A stretch of 64,000 nucleotides of DNA from Ravibacter sp037191015 (GTDB lineage Bacteria > Bacteroidota > Bacteroidia > Cytophagales > Spirosomataceae), in contig JBBCKD010000027.1 of NCBI GenBank assembly GCA_037191015.1, forward strand, positions 1-64,000. The letters run 5' to 3'. The translations under genes and the position numbers were made by a program. Below, one piece after another: positions 35,213 to 44,992 of the stretch (its first letter is position 1; the number at the start of each line of letters is the position of its first letter). The notes beneath the pieces were generated by a model. The model saw only the letters and a program-made list of their open reading frames with translations. It did no database searches and was not told where the DNA came from.

Positions 35213-38200
35213 CTAGAACCCGGCGCTTATTCCGAACGAGTACGTACGGTACTGCGGGATACTCCCGTTATCGATTCCCGACAACATTGAATTATCGCCC
35301 TTGCTGTTGATCTCAGGGTCATACCCCTTATAATTGGTCCAGGTGATCAGGTTGCCCCCCGAGACAAACACCTTCAGGCTTTTAAATACCGGCAGCTTAC
35401 TTTTCGGAAGGCTGTAGGCAAGCGTCACGTTGCGCAGGCGCACATAGGATCCGTCTTCCACGATAAAATCGGTAAACCTGCTCTGGAAGGGGTCGACCAT
35501 ACCGGGCCTGGGGTAATAATTACTCGTCCCCTCGCCCGTCCACCGGTTGTCCCAGGCTTCCTGGCGGATATTGGAAGCGGTTACACGGTTCATCGCGTCC
35601 ATGACATACCGGTTGGCGTTGATGATCTCCTGCCCGATGCTGCCCTGGAAAAAGACATTCAGCGACAGCCCCTTCCAGTCGAAATTATTGGTCAGGCCAA
35701 AAATGAAGTCCGGGTAGGGCGTACCGATAATCTCGCGGTCATCGACCGTGATCTCTCCGTCGGGACGGCCGTCAGGACCACTGATATCCTTAAACTTAAG
35801 CGTACCGGGCGTCCGGGTATAGGAGTCGGTCGGCCCGGCATCGATCTCGGCCTGGTTCTGGTATACCCCGACGACCCGGTACCCGTAGTACGCCCCGATA
35901 GGGCTTCCTACCCTGGCGATGGTCAGCGATTGTCCTGCTACGGCAGTATAACCGGGTCCGACGAAAGAGTTCAGCCCGTTGCCGAGGCTGACCACTTTGT
36001 TACGGTTCCTGGAAATATTCCCGGAAATGTCCCAGCCAAACCGGCCGGCGAGCACCTTCGCCTTTACATCAAACTCCAGTCCGCGGTTTTCAATGACTCC
36101 CTGGTTGGTCTGGTAGGAAACGAACCCGTTTGAAGGCGGGATGGTGAGGCTGATCAGGAGATCATGTGTACGCTTGTTGTAGTAGTCAAACCCCAGTGTG
36201 AGCCGGTTTCCGAAAAAAGCCACGTCAGCCCCGATATTCGTCTGCGCGGTTGTCTCCCAGTGCAGGTTTTGATTGGGAAGGTTGTCCAGCACATACCCTA
36301 TCTGGATGCTTTGATTGGCTACGCTCCCGGTCGAGCCAAGCATCGCCTTGGTAGAGCCTACCCCCACAGCCTGGTTCCCGGAAAGCCCGTAGCTGGCCCT
36401 AATCTTCAATTCGGAAACGGAACGGATCGATTCCATAAAAGATTCATTGTGCACGTTCCATCCCAGCGCTACCGACGGGAAGAAATCCCACTTGTTGCCC
36501 GGAGCCAGGCGGGTAGAGCCGTCTGCCCTGCCGGTGAAGGTTACCAGGTATTTTTTATCAAAGCTGTAGTTGACGCGCCCGATAAACGAGGAAAGTCCCC
36601 ATTCGGTCGTGCTCGTCGTCGGGTTGGTGATAGAAGTGGCGCTGCTCAGGTCGTAGTACAACAGGTTATCATTCGGAAAATTCAGTGCGTTCAACCCGAA
36701 AGACCGCCTGTTCCATTGCTGCCAGGTATAACCGCCTACCGCGTTAATGCTATGCTTTTCGGCTACGACCTTATTAAAGTTCAGGGTATATTCGGTCAGG
36801 TAGTTAAAGGAATTAATGTGCCCGCGATAGGCGTATCCCCCTTCCAGGTTACCGAGCGACGTGCCTCTCGGATGGTAGAAATCGCGTTGGCTCGAACTTA
36901 CATTCACCCCGCCGTTTACGCGGAAGGTAAGTCCCTGCAGGATCGTATAGTCTGCAAAAAGATTACCCAGCACCGTGGTCATGCGGTTCTGGTCGTCGGC
37001 CAGGTTGATCAGCGTCAGCGGGTTCCCGAGCTGAGTCTGGTTGATCTCGAGCTCGTCTTCCGATGTAAAGGGCGAGTCAAAAGGCCGGGAAGTCAGCGCA
37101 CCCCTTACAACCGACATGGACGCATCGGCAATACTGGACGATTGCATGGCTGCGCGGTTCCGGCTCAATACGCCGCTCATGTTAACGCCGAATTTGAGCT
37201 TCCTGTTGAATTCCCGGTCGAGGTTGATCCGCAGCGATCCCCGGTCGTAGTTGGAGTTTTTCACGATCCCTTCCTGGGAAAGATAGCCCATGCTGATGGC
37301 GTATCGAAGCTTATCCTGCCCGCCCGAAACATTGAGCTGATGGCTGTTGGTATGTCCTTCCCGGTAGATCAGGTCCTGCCAGACCGTATTGGTCCCGGAA
37401 TACTGCCTGATCTGGTCGGCCCGGAAAACAGAATCCTGGCCGTTGTTCAGGTAGGCCTCGTTGGAATAACTGAGATAATCCATAGTTCCAAGTACGTCGA
37501 TTTTTTTCGGGAGCGAACTGATATCGAACCGGAAGGTGTATGAGATGTGATCCGCTCCGGCCTTACCCCTTTTGGTTGTAATCAGCACTACCCCGTTGGA
37601 TGCCCTGGAGCCGTATATGGCGGTGGCAGAAGCATCTTTCAGGATCTCGATAGACTCGATGTCGCCGGGGTTCAGGTTAGCCAGCGCATTGTCCTGAGGC
37701 AACTGTCCCAGGTAGCCGGACTGGCTTCCGCCCGACATCTTGACGCTTCCATTGTCGGAATCCACCGGATAACCATCGATCACTACCAGGGGTTGGTTGC
37801 TGCCGCTTACCGACGTAGCTCCGCGGATATTGAAGGAAATCCCCCCTCCGGGTGCACCGGTATTCTGTGTAATCTGGACACCCGATACCTGTCCCTGGAG
37901 GAACTGTTCCACCGACGCGATCGGGCGTTCATCTACTCCTTCCGCATTTATTTTAGCTACCGAGCCGGTCAGGTCACTTTTATTTATTGTTCCGTAGCCT
38001 ACCACCACAACCTCTTCCAGGGCCTTATTGTCGATTCTCAGGACAATATCCAGTTGGGTACGGTTTCCTACCACTACTTCCTGCGTAAGATAGCCTACAA
38101 AAGAAAAAATGAGCTTTGCTTCTTTGCCTGGTACTGCTATCCGGAATGCCCCGTTACCGTTGGTTGAAGTTCCTCTCGTGGTCCCTTCGATCAGGATGCT

Positions 38201-38761
38201 TACGCCCGGAAGCCTTTCGCCGTCTTCTCCTGTTACAACTCCCTGTACCTCAATATCCTGCAACATAGGCTGCAGGATTCCGACGCTCAGCAATTTTGTT
38301 GGAACAGCTTCTGTTTTTTTCAGAGAGCCCGGAGCTTCCAGCTCGTTAAGCAAAGTGCTGCCGCCTCCTGGGTCGCTCTTCCGGCCGGAGCGCTGCCTGG
38401 TTCTGGCGGGACTGAAAATTAAAAACGAACTCTTCCCGAACTGCTCGTAGGTCATTGATAACGGTACCAATATACGGTGAAGAGTATTTTTGAGATCCCC
38501 CGTGTTTTTCAACACCGATGCATCTACAGATTTATTTTTCAGAAGATTGTCGTTGAATTCAAAACTGACGCTGTATTTCTCGCTGAGCAGCTCCAGCGCC
38601 TCCTGGAGGGGAATACGGCTGGATTGCTCTTCCTGTCTGCGGAGATCCTGCATATAGGAAAGGCCGGACGACGCGACGGTCTGGGCATGCAGGGCGGCCG
38701 GGGGAGAAATAAAAATAGCCAGGAATGACAAAAACATCATGCCTCGTAATTTTTGTGACAT
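35213..38761 (-). CDS. SusC/RagA-type TonB-dependent transporter with STN domain
   Basis: This 1182-residue outer-membrane transporter has a signal peptide (ending ALHAQ). The secretin/TonB short N-terminal (STN) domain at about 50-120 receives signals for FecR (LQEALELLSEKYSVSFEF). It is followed by a CarboxypepD_reg-like domain (VQGVVTGEDGERLPGVSILI), a TonB box/plug region (EVVVVGYGTINKSDLTGSVAKI) and a 22-strand barrel. The STN domain fits with the adjacent FecR and ECF sigma genes, so import of the target glycan probably triggers its own expression. A strong hairpin separates it from fecR. Confidence 0.96.
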   Translation of the reverse strand: MSQKLRGMMFLSFLAIFISPPAALHAQTVASSGLSYMQDLRRQEEQSSRIPLQEALELLSEKYSVSFEFNDNLLKNKSVDASVLKNTGDLKNTLHRILVPLSMTYEQFGKSSFLIFSPARTRQRSGRKSDPGGGSTLLNELEAPGSLKKTEAVPTKLLSVGILQPMLQDIEVQGVVTGEDGERLPGVSILIEGTTRGTSTNGNGAFRIAVPGKEAKLIFSFVGYLTQEVVVGNRTQLDIVLRIDNKALEEVVVVGYGTINKSDLTGSVAKINAEGVDERPIASVEQFLQGQVSGVQITQNTGAPGGGISFNIRGATSVSGSNQPLVVIDGYPVDSDNGSVKMSGGSQSGYLGQLPQDNALANLNPGDIESIEILKDASATAIYGSRASNGVVLITTKRGKAGADHISYTFRFDISSLPKKIDVLGTMDYLSYSNEAYLNNGQDSVFRADQIRQYSGTNTVWQDLIYREGHTNSHQLNVSGGQDKLRYAISMGYLSQEGIVKNSNYDRGSLRINLDREFNRKLKFGVNMSGVLSRNRAAMQSSSIADASMSVVRGALTSRPFDSPFTSEDELEINQTQLGNPLTLINLADDQNRMTTVLGNLFADYTILQGLTFRVNGGVNVSSSQRDFYHPRGTSLGNLEGGYAYRGHINSFNYLTEYTLNFNKVVAEKHSINAVGGYTWQQWNRRSFGLNALNFPNDNLLYYDLSSATSITNPTTSTTEWGLSSFIGRVNYSFDKKYLVTFTGRADGSTRLAPGNKWDFFPSVALGWNVHNESFMESIRSVSELKIRASYGLSGNQAVGVGSTKAMLGSTGSVANQSIQIGYVLDNLPNQNLHWETTAQTNIGADVAFFGNRLTLGFDYYNKRTHDLLISLTIPPSNGFVSYQTNQGVIENRGLEFDVKAKVLAGRFGWDISGNISRNRNKVVSLGNGLNSFVGPGYTAVAGQSLTIARVGSPIGAYYGYRVVGVYQNQAEIDAGPTDSYTRTPGTLKFKDISGPDGRPDGEITVDDREIIGTPYPDFIFGLTNNFDWKGLSLNVFFQGSIGQEIINANRYVMDAMNRVTASNIRQEAWDNRWTGEGTSNYYPRPGMVDPFQSRFTDFIVEDGSYVRLRNVTLAYSLPKSKLPVFKSLKVFVSGGNLITWTNYKGYDPEINSKGDNSMLSGIDNGSIPQYRTYSFGISAGF

Positions 38762-38798
38762 AGTTTTTTTTAAGTTTAAGGTTGAATAAACAATTCAG

Positions 38799-38845
38799 CC
38801 CACCCATACGGCCTGCATCCGCCAAGATTTCCGGCCATGGGTGGG
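38799..38845 (-). terminator. Strong intercistronic hairpin between fecR and susC
   Basis: The arms CCCACCCAT (38799-38807) and ATGGGTGGG (38837-38845) are perfect complements, with a further inner GGCC pairing. The loop region is about 29 bases. On the transcribed (minus) strand no long T run follows, so it may attenuate, or separate by processing, the regulator transcript from the highly expressed susC transcript. Confidence 0.5.
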
Positions 38846-38851
38846 ATTTCT

Positions 38852-39847
38852 TTATCTCAGGTAATAGCGTTTACCTTTTCTGGTAACCTCGACAGGGTAC
38901 AGTTTTTCCAGTTTTTCAAAGAATATCGATACGGAATCGGACGGGAATGTCCCGGTAAATGTTTCTTTTTTCAGGCTCTCGCTCTCTATAATTACCTCGA
39001 TATCATAGACATCCTTGATCATCTGAGCCAGCTCGAGCAGGGATTTGCCCTTATACCTGGTCACCTTGCCGGTCCAGCCCGTATATTCGGCAATATCTAC
39101 CGCCTGCTTCCGGATAGGAGCTCTGCCGGCCAGTTGGGTGGCCTTTTCTCCCGGTTTCAGCATCATGATATTCTCCGCATTCTTTGCATCCACCACCTTT
39201 ACCGAGCCATGCTCAAGCGCCACATCCACCCTGCCGCGCCTGTTAGTGACGTTAAAGGCGGTACCCAGCACCTCCACATCGAGCTGGTTGGTATGTACGA
39301 CAAAAGGAACCTTCCGCCCCTGAGTCTCCCTTGATGCGACCTCAAAAAATGCCTCTCCTTTAATCCATACCTCCCGTACGGAGCCTGTTGCAAATCGTTT
39401 GCCATATACAAGGCTGGAATTGGCGTTCAGGGTTACTCCGGTGCCGTCTGCCAGGGTAATATTCCTGGTTTCTCCATAACCGGTACTGATTTTTTCAGGT
39501 GAGAAAAACCAGTAATACCCCACTGTAAAAAGCAACAGAACAGAGGCTGCAGCAATATATGACCATTGCGGCAGCCATCGTTTTCGCGGTGAAGGTCCGG
39601 CTGCTTCCGGGTACATACCCCTGGAAATGTAGCTCCATATCTCCCGCCGCTCGGTTTCGCTCCACTTTTCAGAAAGATCGATGTTCCCGAGGATGGCCCT
39701 GGCTTTATCTACTACCGGCCGGCGGTCGGGATTCTGTGCGAGCCATTCTTCCCAAAACCTGTCCAAACCGGCGTCAGGCCGGGTCACCCACCGTATAAAC
39801 TGCTCGTCTGAAAGAAAATCGTGAATCCCGAATTCGCGGTAGTCCAT
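38852..39847 (-). CDS. FecR-family anti-sigma factor
   Basis: This 331-residue inner-membrane protein has an N-terminal cytoplasmic anti-sigma part (MDYREFGIHDFLSDEQFIRW), one membrane helix (YIAAASVLLLFTVGYYWFF), a periplasmic FecR domain (YGETRNITLADGTGVTLNANS, shown in part) and a C-terminal DUF4974-type domain related to STN folds. In the family it holds the ECF sigma factor inactive until the STN domain of the cognate SusC signals substrate. It lies between the sigma gene (88 bases upstream) and SusC, which supports that role. Confidence 0.95.
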   Translation of the reverse strand: MDYREFGIHDFLSDEQFIRWVTRPDAGLDRFWEEWLAQNPDRRPVVDKARAILGNIDLSEKWSETERREIWSYISRGMYPEAAGPSPRKRWLPQWSYIAAASVLLLFTVGYYWFFSPEKISTGYGETRNITLADGTGVTLNANSSLVYGKRFATGSVREVWIKGEAFFEVASRETQGRKVPFVVHTNQLDVEVLGTAFNVTNRRGRVDVALEHGSVKVVDAKNAENIMMLKPGEKATQLAGRAPIRKQAVDIAEYTGWTGKVTRYKGKSLLELAQMIKDVYDIEVIIESESLKKETFTGTFPSDSVSIFFEKLEKLYPVEVTRKGKRYYLR

Positions 39848-39935
39848 AGATCACTGTCGTTTTTGGATAAATCCATTCTTTAACAGGATAGAGAACATAA
39901 GGTTCTTTTTGTAACCTAAACCGATCCGGAAAAAA

Positions 39936-40508
39936 TTAAAATCTTACCGGGATTATTAAAAGAAGCAGGGAAATCAGTGTATTCTCGTATTTCAGGAGCA
40001 TGTCCTTCAGGGATTTTACGGCGCGGTAGATAGTGTTCCGCAATATCTGGTAGTCAAGCCCCGTTGCTTCTGCAATCTGGTCATAGCTCATTTGCTCGTA
40101 GTATTTGAGAAAAATGAGCTCCTGTTGCCGCGGAGGAAGCGACCGCACCGCTTTGAGCACCAGCCGGTGCAGCTCTTCGGTTTCCCCTTCTTCCTCTTCT
40201 TTGATGTCGGTCATTGTTTCAGAGAAGGTGCGGCCGTCCTTCACCGACTTTAAAATAAGTCTTCTCAATGACACCATCAGGTAAAATTTTACGGAATCAG
40301 GGTCGGACAGGTTGCGGCGCCGGTTCCATATCTGAAGGAACAGCTCCTGCAGGGCATCTTTCACGATATCCCGGTTGCCTGCTACCGACAGTCCATAGCT
40401 AAGCAGCCAATCCGCATACTTTTCATAGAAATAAGCAAGGGATCCCGAATCATCTTCTTTAAGACGCTGCCACCACAGGCTATCTGATGACTGTTCAAGA
40501 GAATGCAT
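39936..40508 (-). CDS. ECF-type RNA polymerase sigma factor
   Basis: This sigma-70 protein of 190 residues (from ATG at 40508, MHSLEQSSDSLWWQRLKEDD; an in-frame ATG at 40571 would add 21 residues) has region 2 (YFYEKYADWLLSYGLSVAGN, DALQELFLQIWNRRR) and region 4 (SLPPRQQELIFLKYYEQMSYDQIAEATG, in part) with the linker between. It belongs to the FecI-like group working with FecR. It is the first gene of the PUL and should activate SusC and downstream genes. Hydrophobic residues at the C-terminus (LISLLLLIIPVRF) are unusual for a sigma factor. Confidence 0.92.
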   Translation of the reverse strand: MHSLEQSSDSLWWQRLKEDDSGSLAYFYEKYADWLLSYGLSVAGNRDIVKDALQELFLQIWNRRRNLSDPDSVKFYLMVSLRRLILKSVKDGRTFSETMTDIKEEEEGETEELHRLVLKAVRSLPPRQQELIFLKYYEQMSYDQIAEATGLDYQILRNTIYRAVKSLKDMLLKYENTLISLLLLIIPVRF

Positions 40509-40571
40509 GGATTGAAGACACGCTGTCGGCTGTAAAGCTCCAAATATTGGAAGTAATGTCTTAAAATACAA

Positions 40572-40909
40572 TTACTATCATTCAATTTATTATTTAATTC
40601 TCCCAATTATTGTGCAGAGAAGCTATCACTGCGGAATACACGCCGGTTAGGCAGGTGTCGCCCCTTACTCATACCGCCCGAGACAGTTCCTGATGCCGGT
40701 ATCCCTTACTCAAATGGCGGATATATTATCCATATTACGGATAAGTAATGTCGGGGGTATAACGAAAAAACAAAAACAGGGTCTTGTATTTTTTGTTTAA
40801 CGAATACACAATAACTTACTCTATTATAGAGTATTATAAACTAAAATTGAGTAACACTGATAGAAAATCTCCTTGAAAAGTCAATAATACAACTCTATTA
40901 TAGCAAATT
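40572..40909. other. AT-rich intergenic region upstream of the ECF sigma gene, with repeated palindromic element
   Basis: These 338 bases lie after rlmD and before the sigma gene (both minus strand). I find no gene. ACTCTATTATAGAGT (40818-40832) is a perfect palindrome with 3-base centre, and ACTCTATTATAG recurs at 40892-40903, 74 bp away. They may be operator sites or rlmD 3' structures. The rest is AT-rich without clear promoter. Confidence 0.5.
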
Positions 40910-42313
40910 TTAATCATGTTTTTTAAGCAGCGCTACGCTTTCTACATGGTGGGTATTGGGGAACATATCGACAGGCTGCACTTTCTCTACGCGATACATC
41001 CCCGAGAGCATCTGGATGTCCCTGGCCTGCGTTGCGGAATTACAGCTTACGTAAACGATCCGGTCCGGAGCGGCATTTAGCATCACGTCAATTACGGGAG
41101 CATCCATCCCTGCGCGGGGCGGGTCCGTGATCATAACATCCGGGCGTCCGTGCTGTTCCAGAAACTCCCCGGTGAGTACCTCTTTCATATCCCCGGCCCA
41201 AAACCGGGTGTTGAACACGTTGTTAATCTGCGAGTTTACCCTGGCATCAGCCACCGCTTCCTCTACATATTCTATGCCAATCACTTGTTTAGCAAACTTA
41301 GCAACAAAATTAGCAATCGTGCCTGTGCCCGTGTAGAGGTCATATACTAATTCATTCCCGCTCAATTCTGCGAATGATCTTGCCACTTCGTAGAGGCGGT
41401 ATGCCTGGGTAGAATTAGTCTGGTAAAACGACTTGGGCCCTACCATGAAAGTCAGCCCTTCCATTTCTTCACGGATCGCCCTGGCGCCATGATAGTGAAC
41501 CGGAGCCTGATCCTGGTAAGAGTCGTTCCCCTTTTGGTTTACGATGTAGTATAGTGAAGTGAGATCGGGGAATTTTTGCCTGAGGAATTCCATTACTCGA
41601 CCTATCCGGGTTTCATCAGGTTGTGCAACCTGTACGATAACCATTATTTCTCCCGTATTGGCCGTTCTTATGATCAGGTTTCTTAAAAATCCTTTGTTGT
41701 TGCGGAGGTCATAGTAGTCCAGGTTCTCTTTTTCGGCCCATGCATGCAGCTCGTTCCGGATCTCGTTGGAGGGATCCGGTTGCAGCTGACATTTGCGTAC
41801 AGCGAACACTTTATCGAATCGCTTCGGAATATGAAAACCTAGAGCGTTACGGCTAAACGCTTCACCACTGTGTATTTCGTCGGAAGTAAGCCATCTGCTG
41901 CTCGAAAATGTAAATTCCAGCTTGTTGCGGTAGTACTGCAGCCTGCCGGCAGCTACGATAGGCAGCATATGAAGATCCTGCACCTTCCCTATCCTTTCGA
42001 GGTGGTCTCTCACCTGTTGCTCTTTAAAACGCAGCTGCTCCTCGTAGCGGATATTCTGCCACCGGCAGCCGCCGCAGATTTCAAAGTGCTCACAAAAAGG
42101 AGTAGTCCTGAGCGAAGAAAATTCACGTATCCTGAGTACGCGGGCCTCCTGGTAGCTTTTCTTTTTGCGGTATACTTCGAGATCCACCACATCGCCCGGC
42201 GCCACTTTTCCCTCAACAAAAATAATTCCGTCTGTTTCCGATCTATATATGCATTTACCTTCCGATGCGAAGTCGGTAATGGTCACCGCTTCGTAAATTT
42301 TTCTCTTTGGCAT
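40910..42313 (-). CDS. rlmD: 23S rRNA (uracil-5-)-methyltransferase, RlmD-like
   Basis: This 467-residue TrmA/RlmD-family enzyme methylates a uridine at C5 in 23S rRNA using S-adenosylmethionine. It shows an N-terminal TRAM domain (ASEGKCIYRSETDGIIFVEG), the iron-sulfur cysteines C74, C80 and C83 in CEHFEICGGC plus a fourth in RKCQL, the SAM-binding region (VYDLYTGTGTIANFVAKF), and the catalytic Cys in VYVSCNSATQARD next to the DPPRAGM motif. Length fits. Which uridine (or tRNA U54) is modified cannot be told from sequence; many Bacteroidota have two such enzymes. Confidence 0.93.
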   Translation of the reverse strand: MPKRKIYEAVTITDFASEGKCIYRSETDGIIFVEGKVAPGDVVDLEVYRKKKSYQEARVLRIREFSSLRTTPFCEHFEICGGCRWQNIRYEEQLRFKEQQVRDHLERIGKVQDLHMLPIVAAGRLQYYRNKLEFTFSSSRWLTSDEIHSGEAFSRNALGFHIPKRFDKVFAVRKCQLQPDPSNEIRNELHAWAEKENLDYYDLRNNKGFLRNLIIRTANTGEIMVIVQVAQPDETRIGRVMEFLRQKFPDLTSLYYIVNQKGNDSYQDQAPVHYHGARAIREEMEGLTFMVGPKSFYQTNSTQAYRLYEVARSFAELSGNELVYDLYTGTGTIANFVAKFAKQVIGIEYVEEAVADARVNSQINNVFNTRFWAGDMKEVLTGEFLEQHGRPDVMITDPPRAGMDAPVIDVMLNAAPDRIVYVSCNSATQARDIQMLSGMYRVEKVQPVDMFPNTHHVESVALLKKHD

Positions 42314-42334
42314 CTGGTCAACAAGTAGTAGCGC

Positions 42335-42790
42335 TTAATTCTCTTTTACGAGCTGTATCTGGCCCCGCAGCTCGCCGTAGGGATATTCTTCCGTATCAAT
42401 TCTGAAATAGCAATAATTATTAAGGAGCTTCCCGTGCTCAAGATGGCTTGCCAGGGTAATGGTACCGGTGCCTCCCGTTGCGCTTACCTGAGAAGTTAAG
42501 TCCACAATTTCGGGTCCGGTATCCCAGGTATGAGGATCGCCGTACGCAATCACCACCCTGACGGGTTCTATAGCCCTGAGGGAAAGATTGAAAGAAAGCC
42601 GGCCTGTGCTCTTCGTATATTCAAGCGTTGCCACCCCCGACGCATTTGTCCGGGCTGCGACAGGCACACTGTTAGGCAGCAGCTCGGCAGCATATGTCAG
42701 TGTGTCGGTAAGATGAGGCCCTTTTTCACTACACCCCGAAAACACAAACAGGACCCCGGGAATCAAAAATGATAACAGAATTTGCTTCAT
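42335..42790 (-). CDS. CHRD-domain lipoprotein
   Basis: This 151-residue lipoprotein has lipobox VFSGC. The mature part fits the CHRD domain: a start with YAAELLPNSVPV, the strands GVATLEYTKSTGRLSFNLSL and a terminal HLEHGKLLNNYCYFRIDTEE... GELRGQI pattern (GELRGQI is the family hallmark). CHRD proteins are extracytoplasmic with unknown biochemical role. It is located 21 bases upstream of rlmD on the same strand, so the two may be cotranscribed, but no link in function is suggested. Confidence 0.85.
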   Translation of the reverse strand: MKQILLSFLIPGVLFVFSGCSEKGPHLTDTLTYAAELLPNSVPVAARTNASGVATLEYTKSTGRLSFNLSLRAIEPVRVVIAYGDPHTWDTGPEIVDLTSQVSATGGTGTITLASHLEHGKLLNNYCYFRIDTEEYPYGELRGQIQLVKEN

Positions 42791-42845
42791 CGATCATATG
42801 GTTTGTTCGCTTCCGGCAGGGAAAATATTATGCCAGCGCCTGCCG

Positions 42846-43577
42846 CTAGATAAGCAAAAGATCATCCTGTTTTACATAAACAAACTTTCCTTTCAGGAAA
42901 ACCAGCTTCCAATGGTCACGCTTACCCAATACTATCACTTTATTCCCTTTTCCGATGGTGCCCACTACGGAAGAAGCCGATGACGGGCTGTCTCTTAAGA
43001 AGGTAGTATCGCTGGCTATTATTCCTTCATCGTAGAGCTCGTTGATATTCAATACCAGCAGGAGCCCGAGCAAAAAAAGTACGACAATCGTTTTGGGCAC
43101 AAAGGTAATGCTCTCATTCTTCCTGTATTTTACGAAGAGCTCGAACAATAAATACCCGGCTATCACGACCAGAACCAGGAACAGCCACTGTCCGTACTTC
43201 TTCACATACAGCACCAGGTAACCGAAGTCATCGAACGTATACCCGCTAAGCCGGTATTTGAGCGCCAGGGCTTCCATCTTCTGATAAATAGCCTCTGAAG
43301 GTGTTCCTTTGGAAAGAACGGTAAGGTAATACAGGCTTTTAGTATAATCGCCGTTCAGCTCCGCTATATAGGCGAGCTTCAGTAAGGCGGTCGGCCTGAA
43401 GCCATTATCTGCCGAAAGCTGTGTTTTGTAGAGCTCCTGGGCCGAAAGATACTGCCCGATAGCGAAAAGTGAGTCCGCCTGGCGCAACTGGTCCTGTCCG
43501 CTCGCCCGGCTGCATACCAGTATGGCTCCGCCTGCCAGGATTAATCTCAAAAATGCTTTTATGCCATCCGCTGACAT
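42846..43577 (-). CDS. TPR and SH3-domain membrane protein, BatE-like
   Basis: This 243-residue protein has an N-terminal signal peptide (VCSRASG), about 90 residues of TPR helices (RQADSLFAIGQYLSAQELYK), two membrane helices (QWLFLVLVVIAGYLLFELFV; TIVVLFLLGLLLVLNI) and a C-terminal bacterial SH3-like domain (TTFLRDSPSSASSVVGTIGKG to FLKGKFVYVKQDDLLL, in part). The order is that of BatE-type proteins in Bacteroidota Bat operons, although bat neighbours (MoxR, vWA proteins) are absent here. A role in envelope stress or protein assembly is a guess. It is the upstream neighbour of the CHRD lipoprotein, minus strand. Confidence 0.75.
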   Translation of the reverse strand: MSADGIKAFLRLILAGGAILVCSRASGQDQLRQADSLFAIGQYLSAQELYKTQLSADNGFRPTALLKLAYIAELNGDYTKSLYYLTVLSKGTPSEAIYQKMEALALKYRLSGYTFDDFGYLVLYVKKYGQWLFLVLVVIAGYLLFELFVKYRKNESITFVPKTIVVLFLLGLLLVLNINELYDEGIIASDTTFLRDSPSSASSVVGTIGKGNKVIVLGKRDHWKLVFLKGKFVYVKQDDLLLI

Positions 43578-43625
43578 ACTTTTACGAGCTGTTACAGGAG
43601 TATATAAAGCGACAAAATTAGCGTA

Positions 43626-44933
43626 TTATTTGCTAATTCCAGCTTCGGCCAACGTAACAAGGAGCATATGACGGGTCCCGAGGTAACCGCGATCGTTGAG
43701 CCACCATTCATCCAGGGAATGCGCTCCTCCCGCCTTTCCGCCGGTGCCGATAGTAACCGAGGGGATTCCCAGGGAAAGAGGCGTATTCGAATTGGTGGAG
43801 CTAGCCCCGAGAAGAGGCACAGCACCCAGCAAGGCTGCCGAAGCCGCAGTGCGCTGTACCAGCGGGCTGTCTTCCGTTATGGAGCCGGAAGGCCTGTCTC
43901 CTACTTTCTTAATATCGACAGTAAGGTCCTCCCCCATCCTTTTTATCTCATTTTCCCGGGCCAATGCTTTTGCCACGGCGTTCCTGAAGATATCATCGAG
44001 CCCTTTGAGGCGCCCGGGACTCTCCGATCTCATATCGACCTCCATCCACGATTCGAACGGAACGGCATTGACGGAAGTGCCGCCGCCGATTACACCTATA
44101 TTGTAGGTAGTTTTGACCCCGGAACGCGTATAGCGGTCGGCCTCTTCGACAAAACGGGATATAGCCCCGGCAAGCGCATTGTGGGGGTTAGCCAGGCCGA
44201 AAGCACCGTATGAATGACCTCCCGGACCGCCGAACGTAACCCTGTACCGTACCGATCCTACCGTGCTGTTGACTATACCGCCTATGCTCACGCCGTCGAG
44301 GGCGATATGTGCGTCGACCTTCGGACCGCCGTTGCCGAATAAATGCTTCACTCCCCGTAAGTCCCCCAATCCTTCCTCGCCCACTGTGGCTACAAACAGG
44401 ATATCCGCGTCGGTTTTAATCCCGCTTTGGTTCATTGCCCTCAAGCCTGCCAGCAATACCGCCAGGCCGCGCGTGTCGTCTCCTATGCCGGGGGCTTTCA
44501 ACGTATCTCCCGAAGTCCTTACCTTTACATCGGTCCCTTCCGGGAATACCGTATCGAGATGCGCATCCACCATCACCGTCCTTTCCCGGACTGTTCCCTT
44601 CCGCAGTCCTATCACGTTCCCCACCCCGTCTGTCCAGACGCTGTCGATACCCGCCTCCAAAAGCATAGACGCAAATTTTTCCCCTCTCTTTTCTTCCTTA
44701 AATGGCGGGGCAGGGATCTCAGTCAGCAGGATCAGGTCCGCTACCGTCCGGGCATCGGTTTTTTCCGCGATTTCGAAAGCCGACCGCACAGCGGGATTCT
44801 CTGCGAGCGCAGCAATCTCGTCCACATACTTTTTGTGGAGTTTTATCCTTTCGGCTTTTCCCTGCTGGCCAAATAAGGAATGTGTACAAAGGGTACTGGT
44901 AACCAGTATGATATAAGCTGACGTTCTGAGCAC
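43626..44933 (-). CDS. Exported M20-family zinc peptidase
   Basis: This 435-residue peptidase has an N-terminal signal peptide (MLRTSAYIILVTSTLCTHSL, ending FGQ). Metal-binding and catalytic motifs of M20 proteins are present: VDAHLDTVF (His and Asp), GIGDDTRGLAV (bridging Asp), ATVGEEGLGDL (Glu pair) and a His near the end (KAGGAHSLDEWW). The dimerization domain lies in the middle (GGPGGHSYGAFG). It resembles tripeptide-type (PepT-like) enzymes, and periplasmic location fits peptide or N-acyl amino acid hydrolysis. It stands alone between the TPR/SH3 gene and a palindromic repeat. Confidence 0.9.
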   Translation of the reverse strand: MLRTSAYIILVTSTLCTHSLFGQQGKAERIKLHKKYVDEIAALAENPAVRSAFEIAEKTDARTVADLILLTEIPAPPFKEEKRGEKFASMLLEAGIDSVWTDGVGNVIGLRKGTVRERTVMVDAHLDTVFPEGTDVKVRTSGDTLKAPGIGDDTRGLAVLLAGLRAMNQSGIKTDADILFVATVGEEGLGDLRGVKHLFGNGGPKVDAHIALDGVSIGGIVNSTVGSVRYRVTFGGPGGHSYGAFGLANPHNALAGAISRFVEEADRYTRSGVKTTYNIGVIGGGTSVNAVPFESWMEVDMRSESPGRLKGLDDIFRNAVAKALARENEIKRMGEDLTVDIKKVGDRPSGSITEDSPLVQRTAASAALLGAVPLLGASSTNSNTPLSLGIPSVTIGTGGKAGGAHSLDEWWLNDRGYLGTRHMLLVTLAEAGISK

Positions 44934-44992
44934 CGGAATAATATTTTAGAGCATGCTTACTTCCCTGTGGAAATATCCGGAAGGGGTATCTT

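Noticed and set aside
36164..37543. 459-codon plus-strand frame within susC of locus 1
   Set aside because: Antisense to a clear TonB-dependent transporter; no domain pattern in the translated frame.
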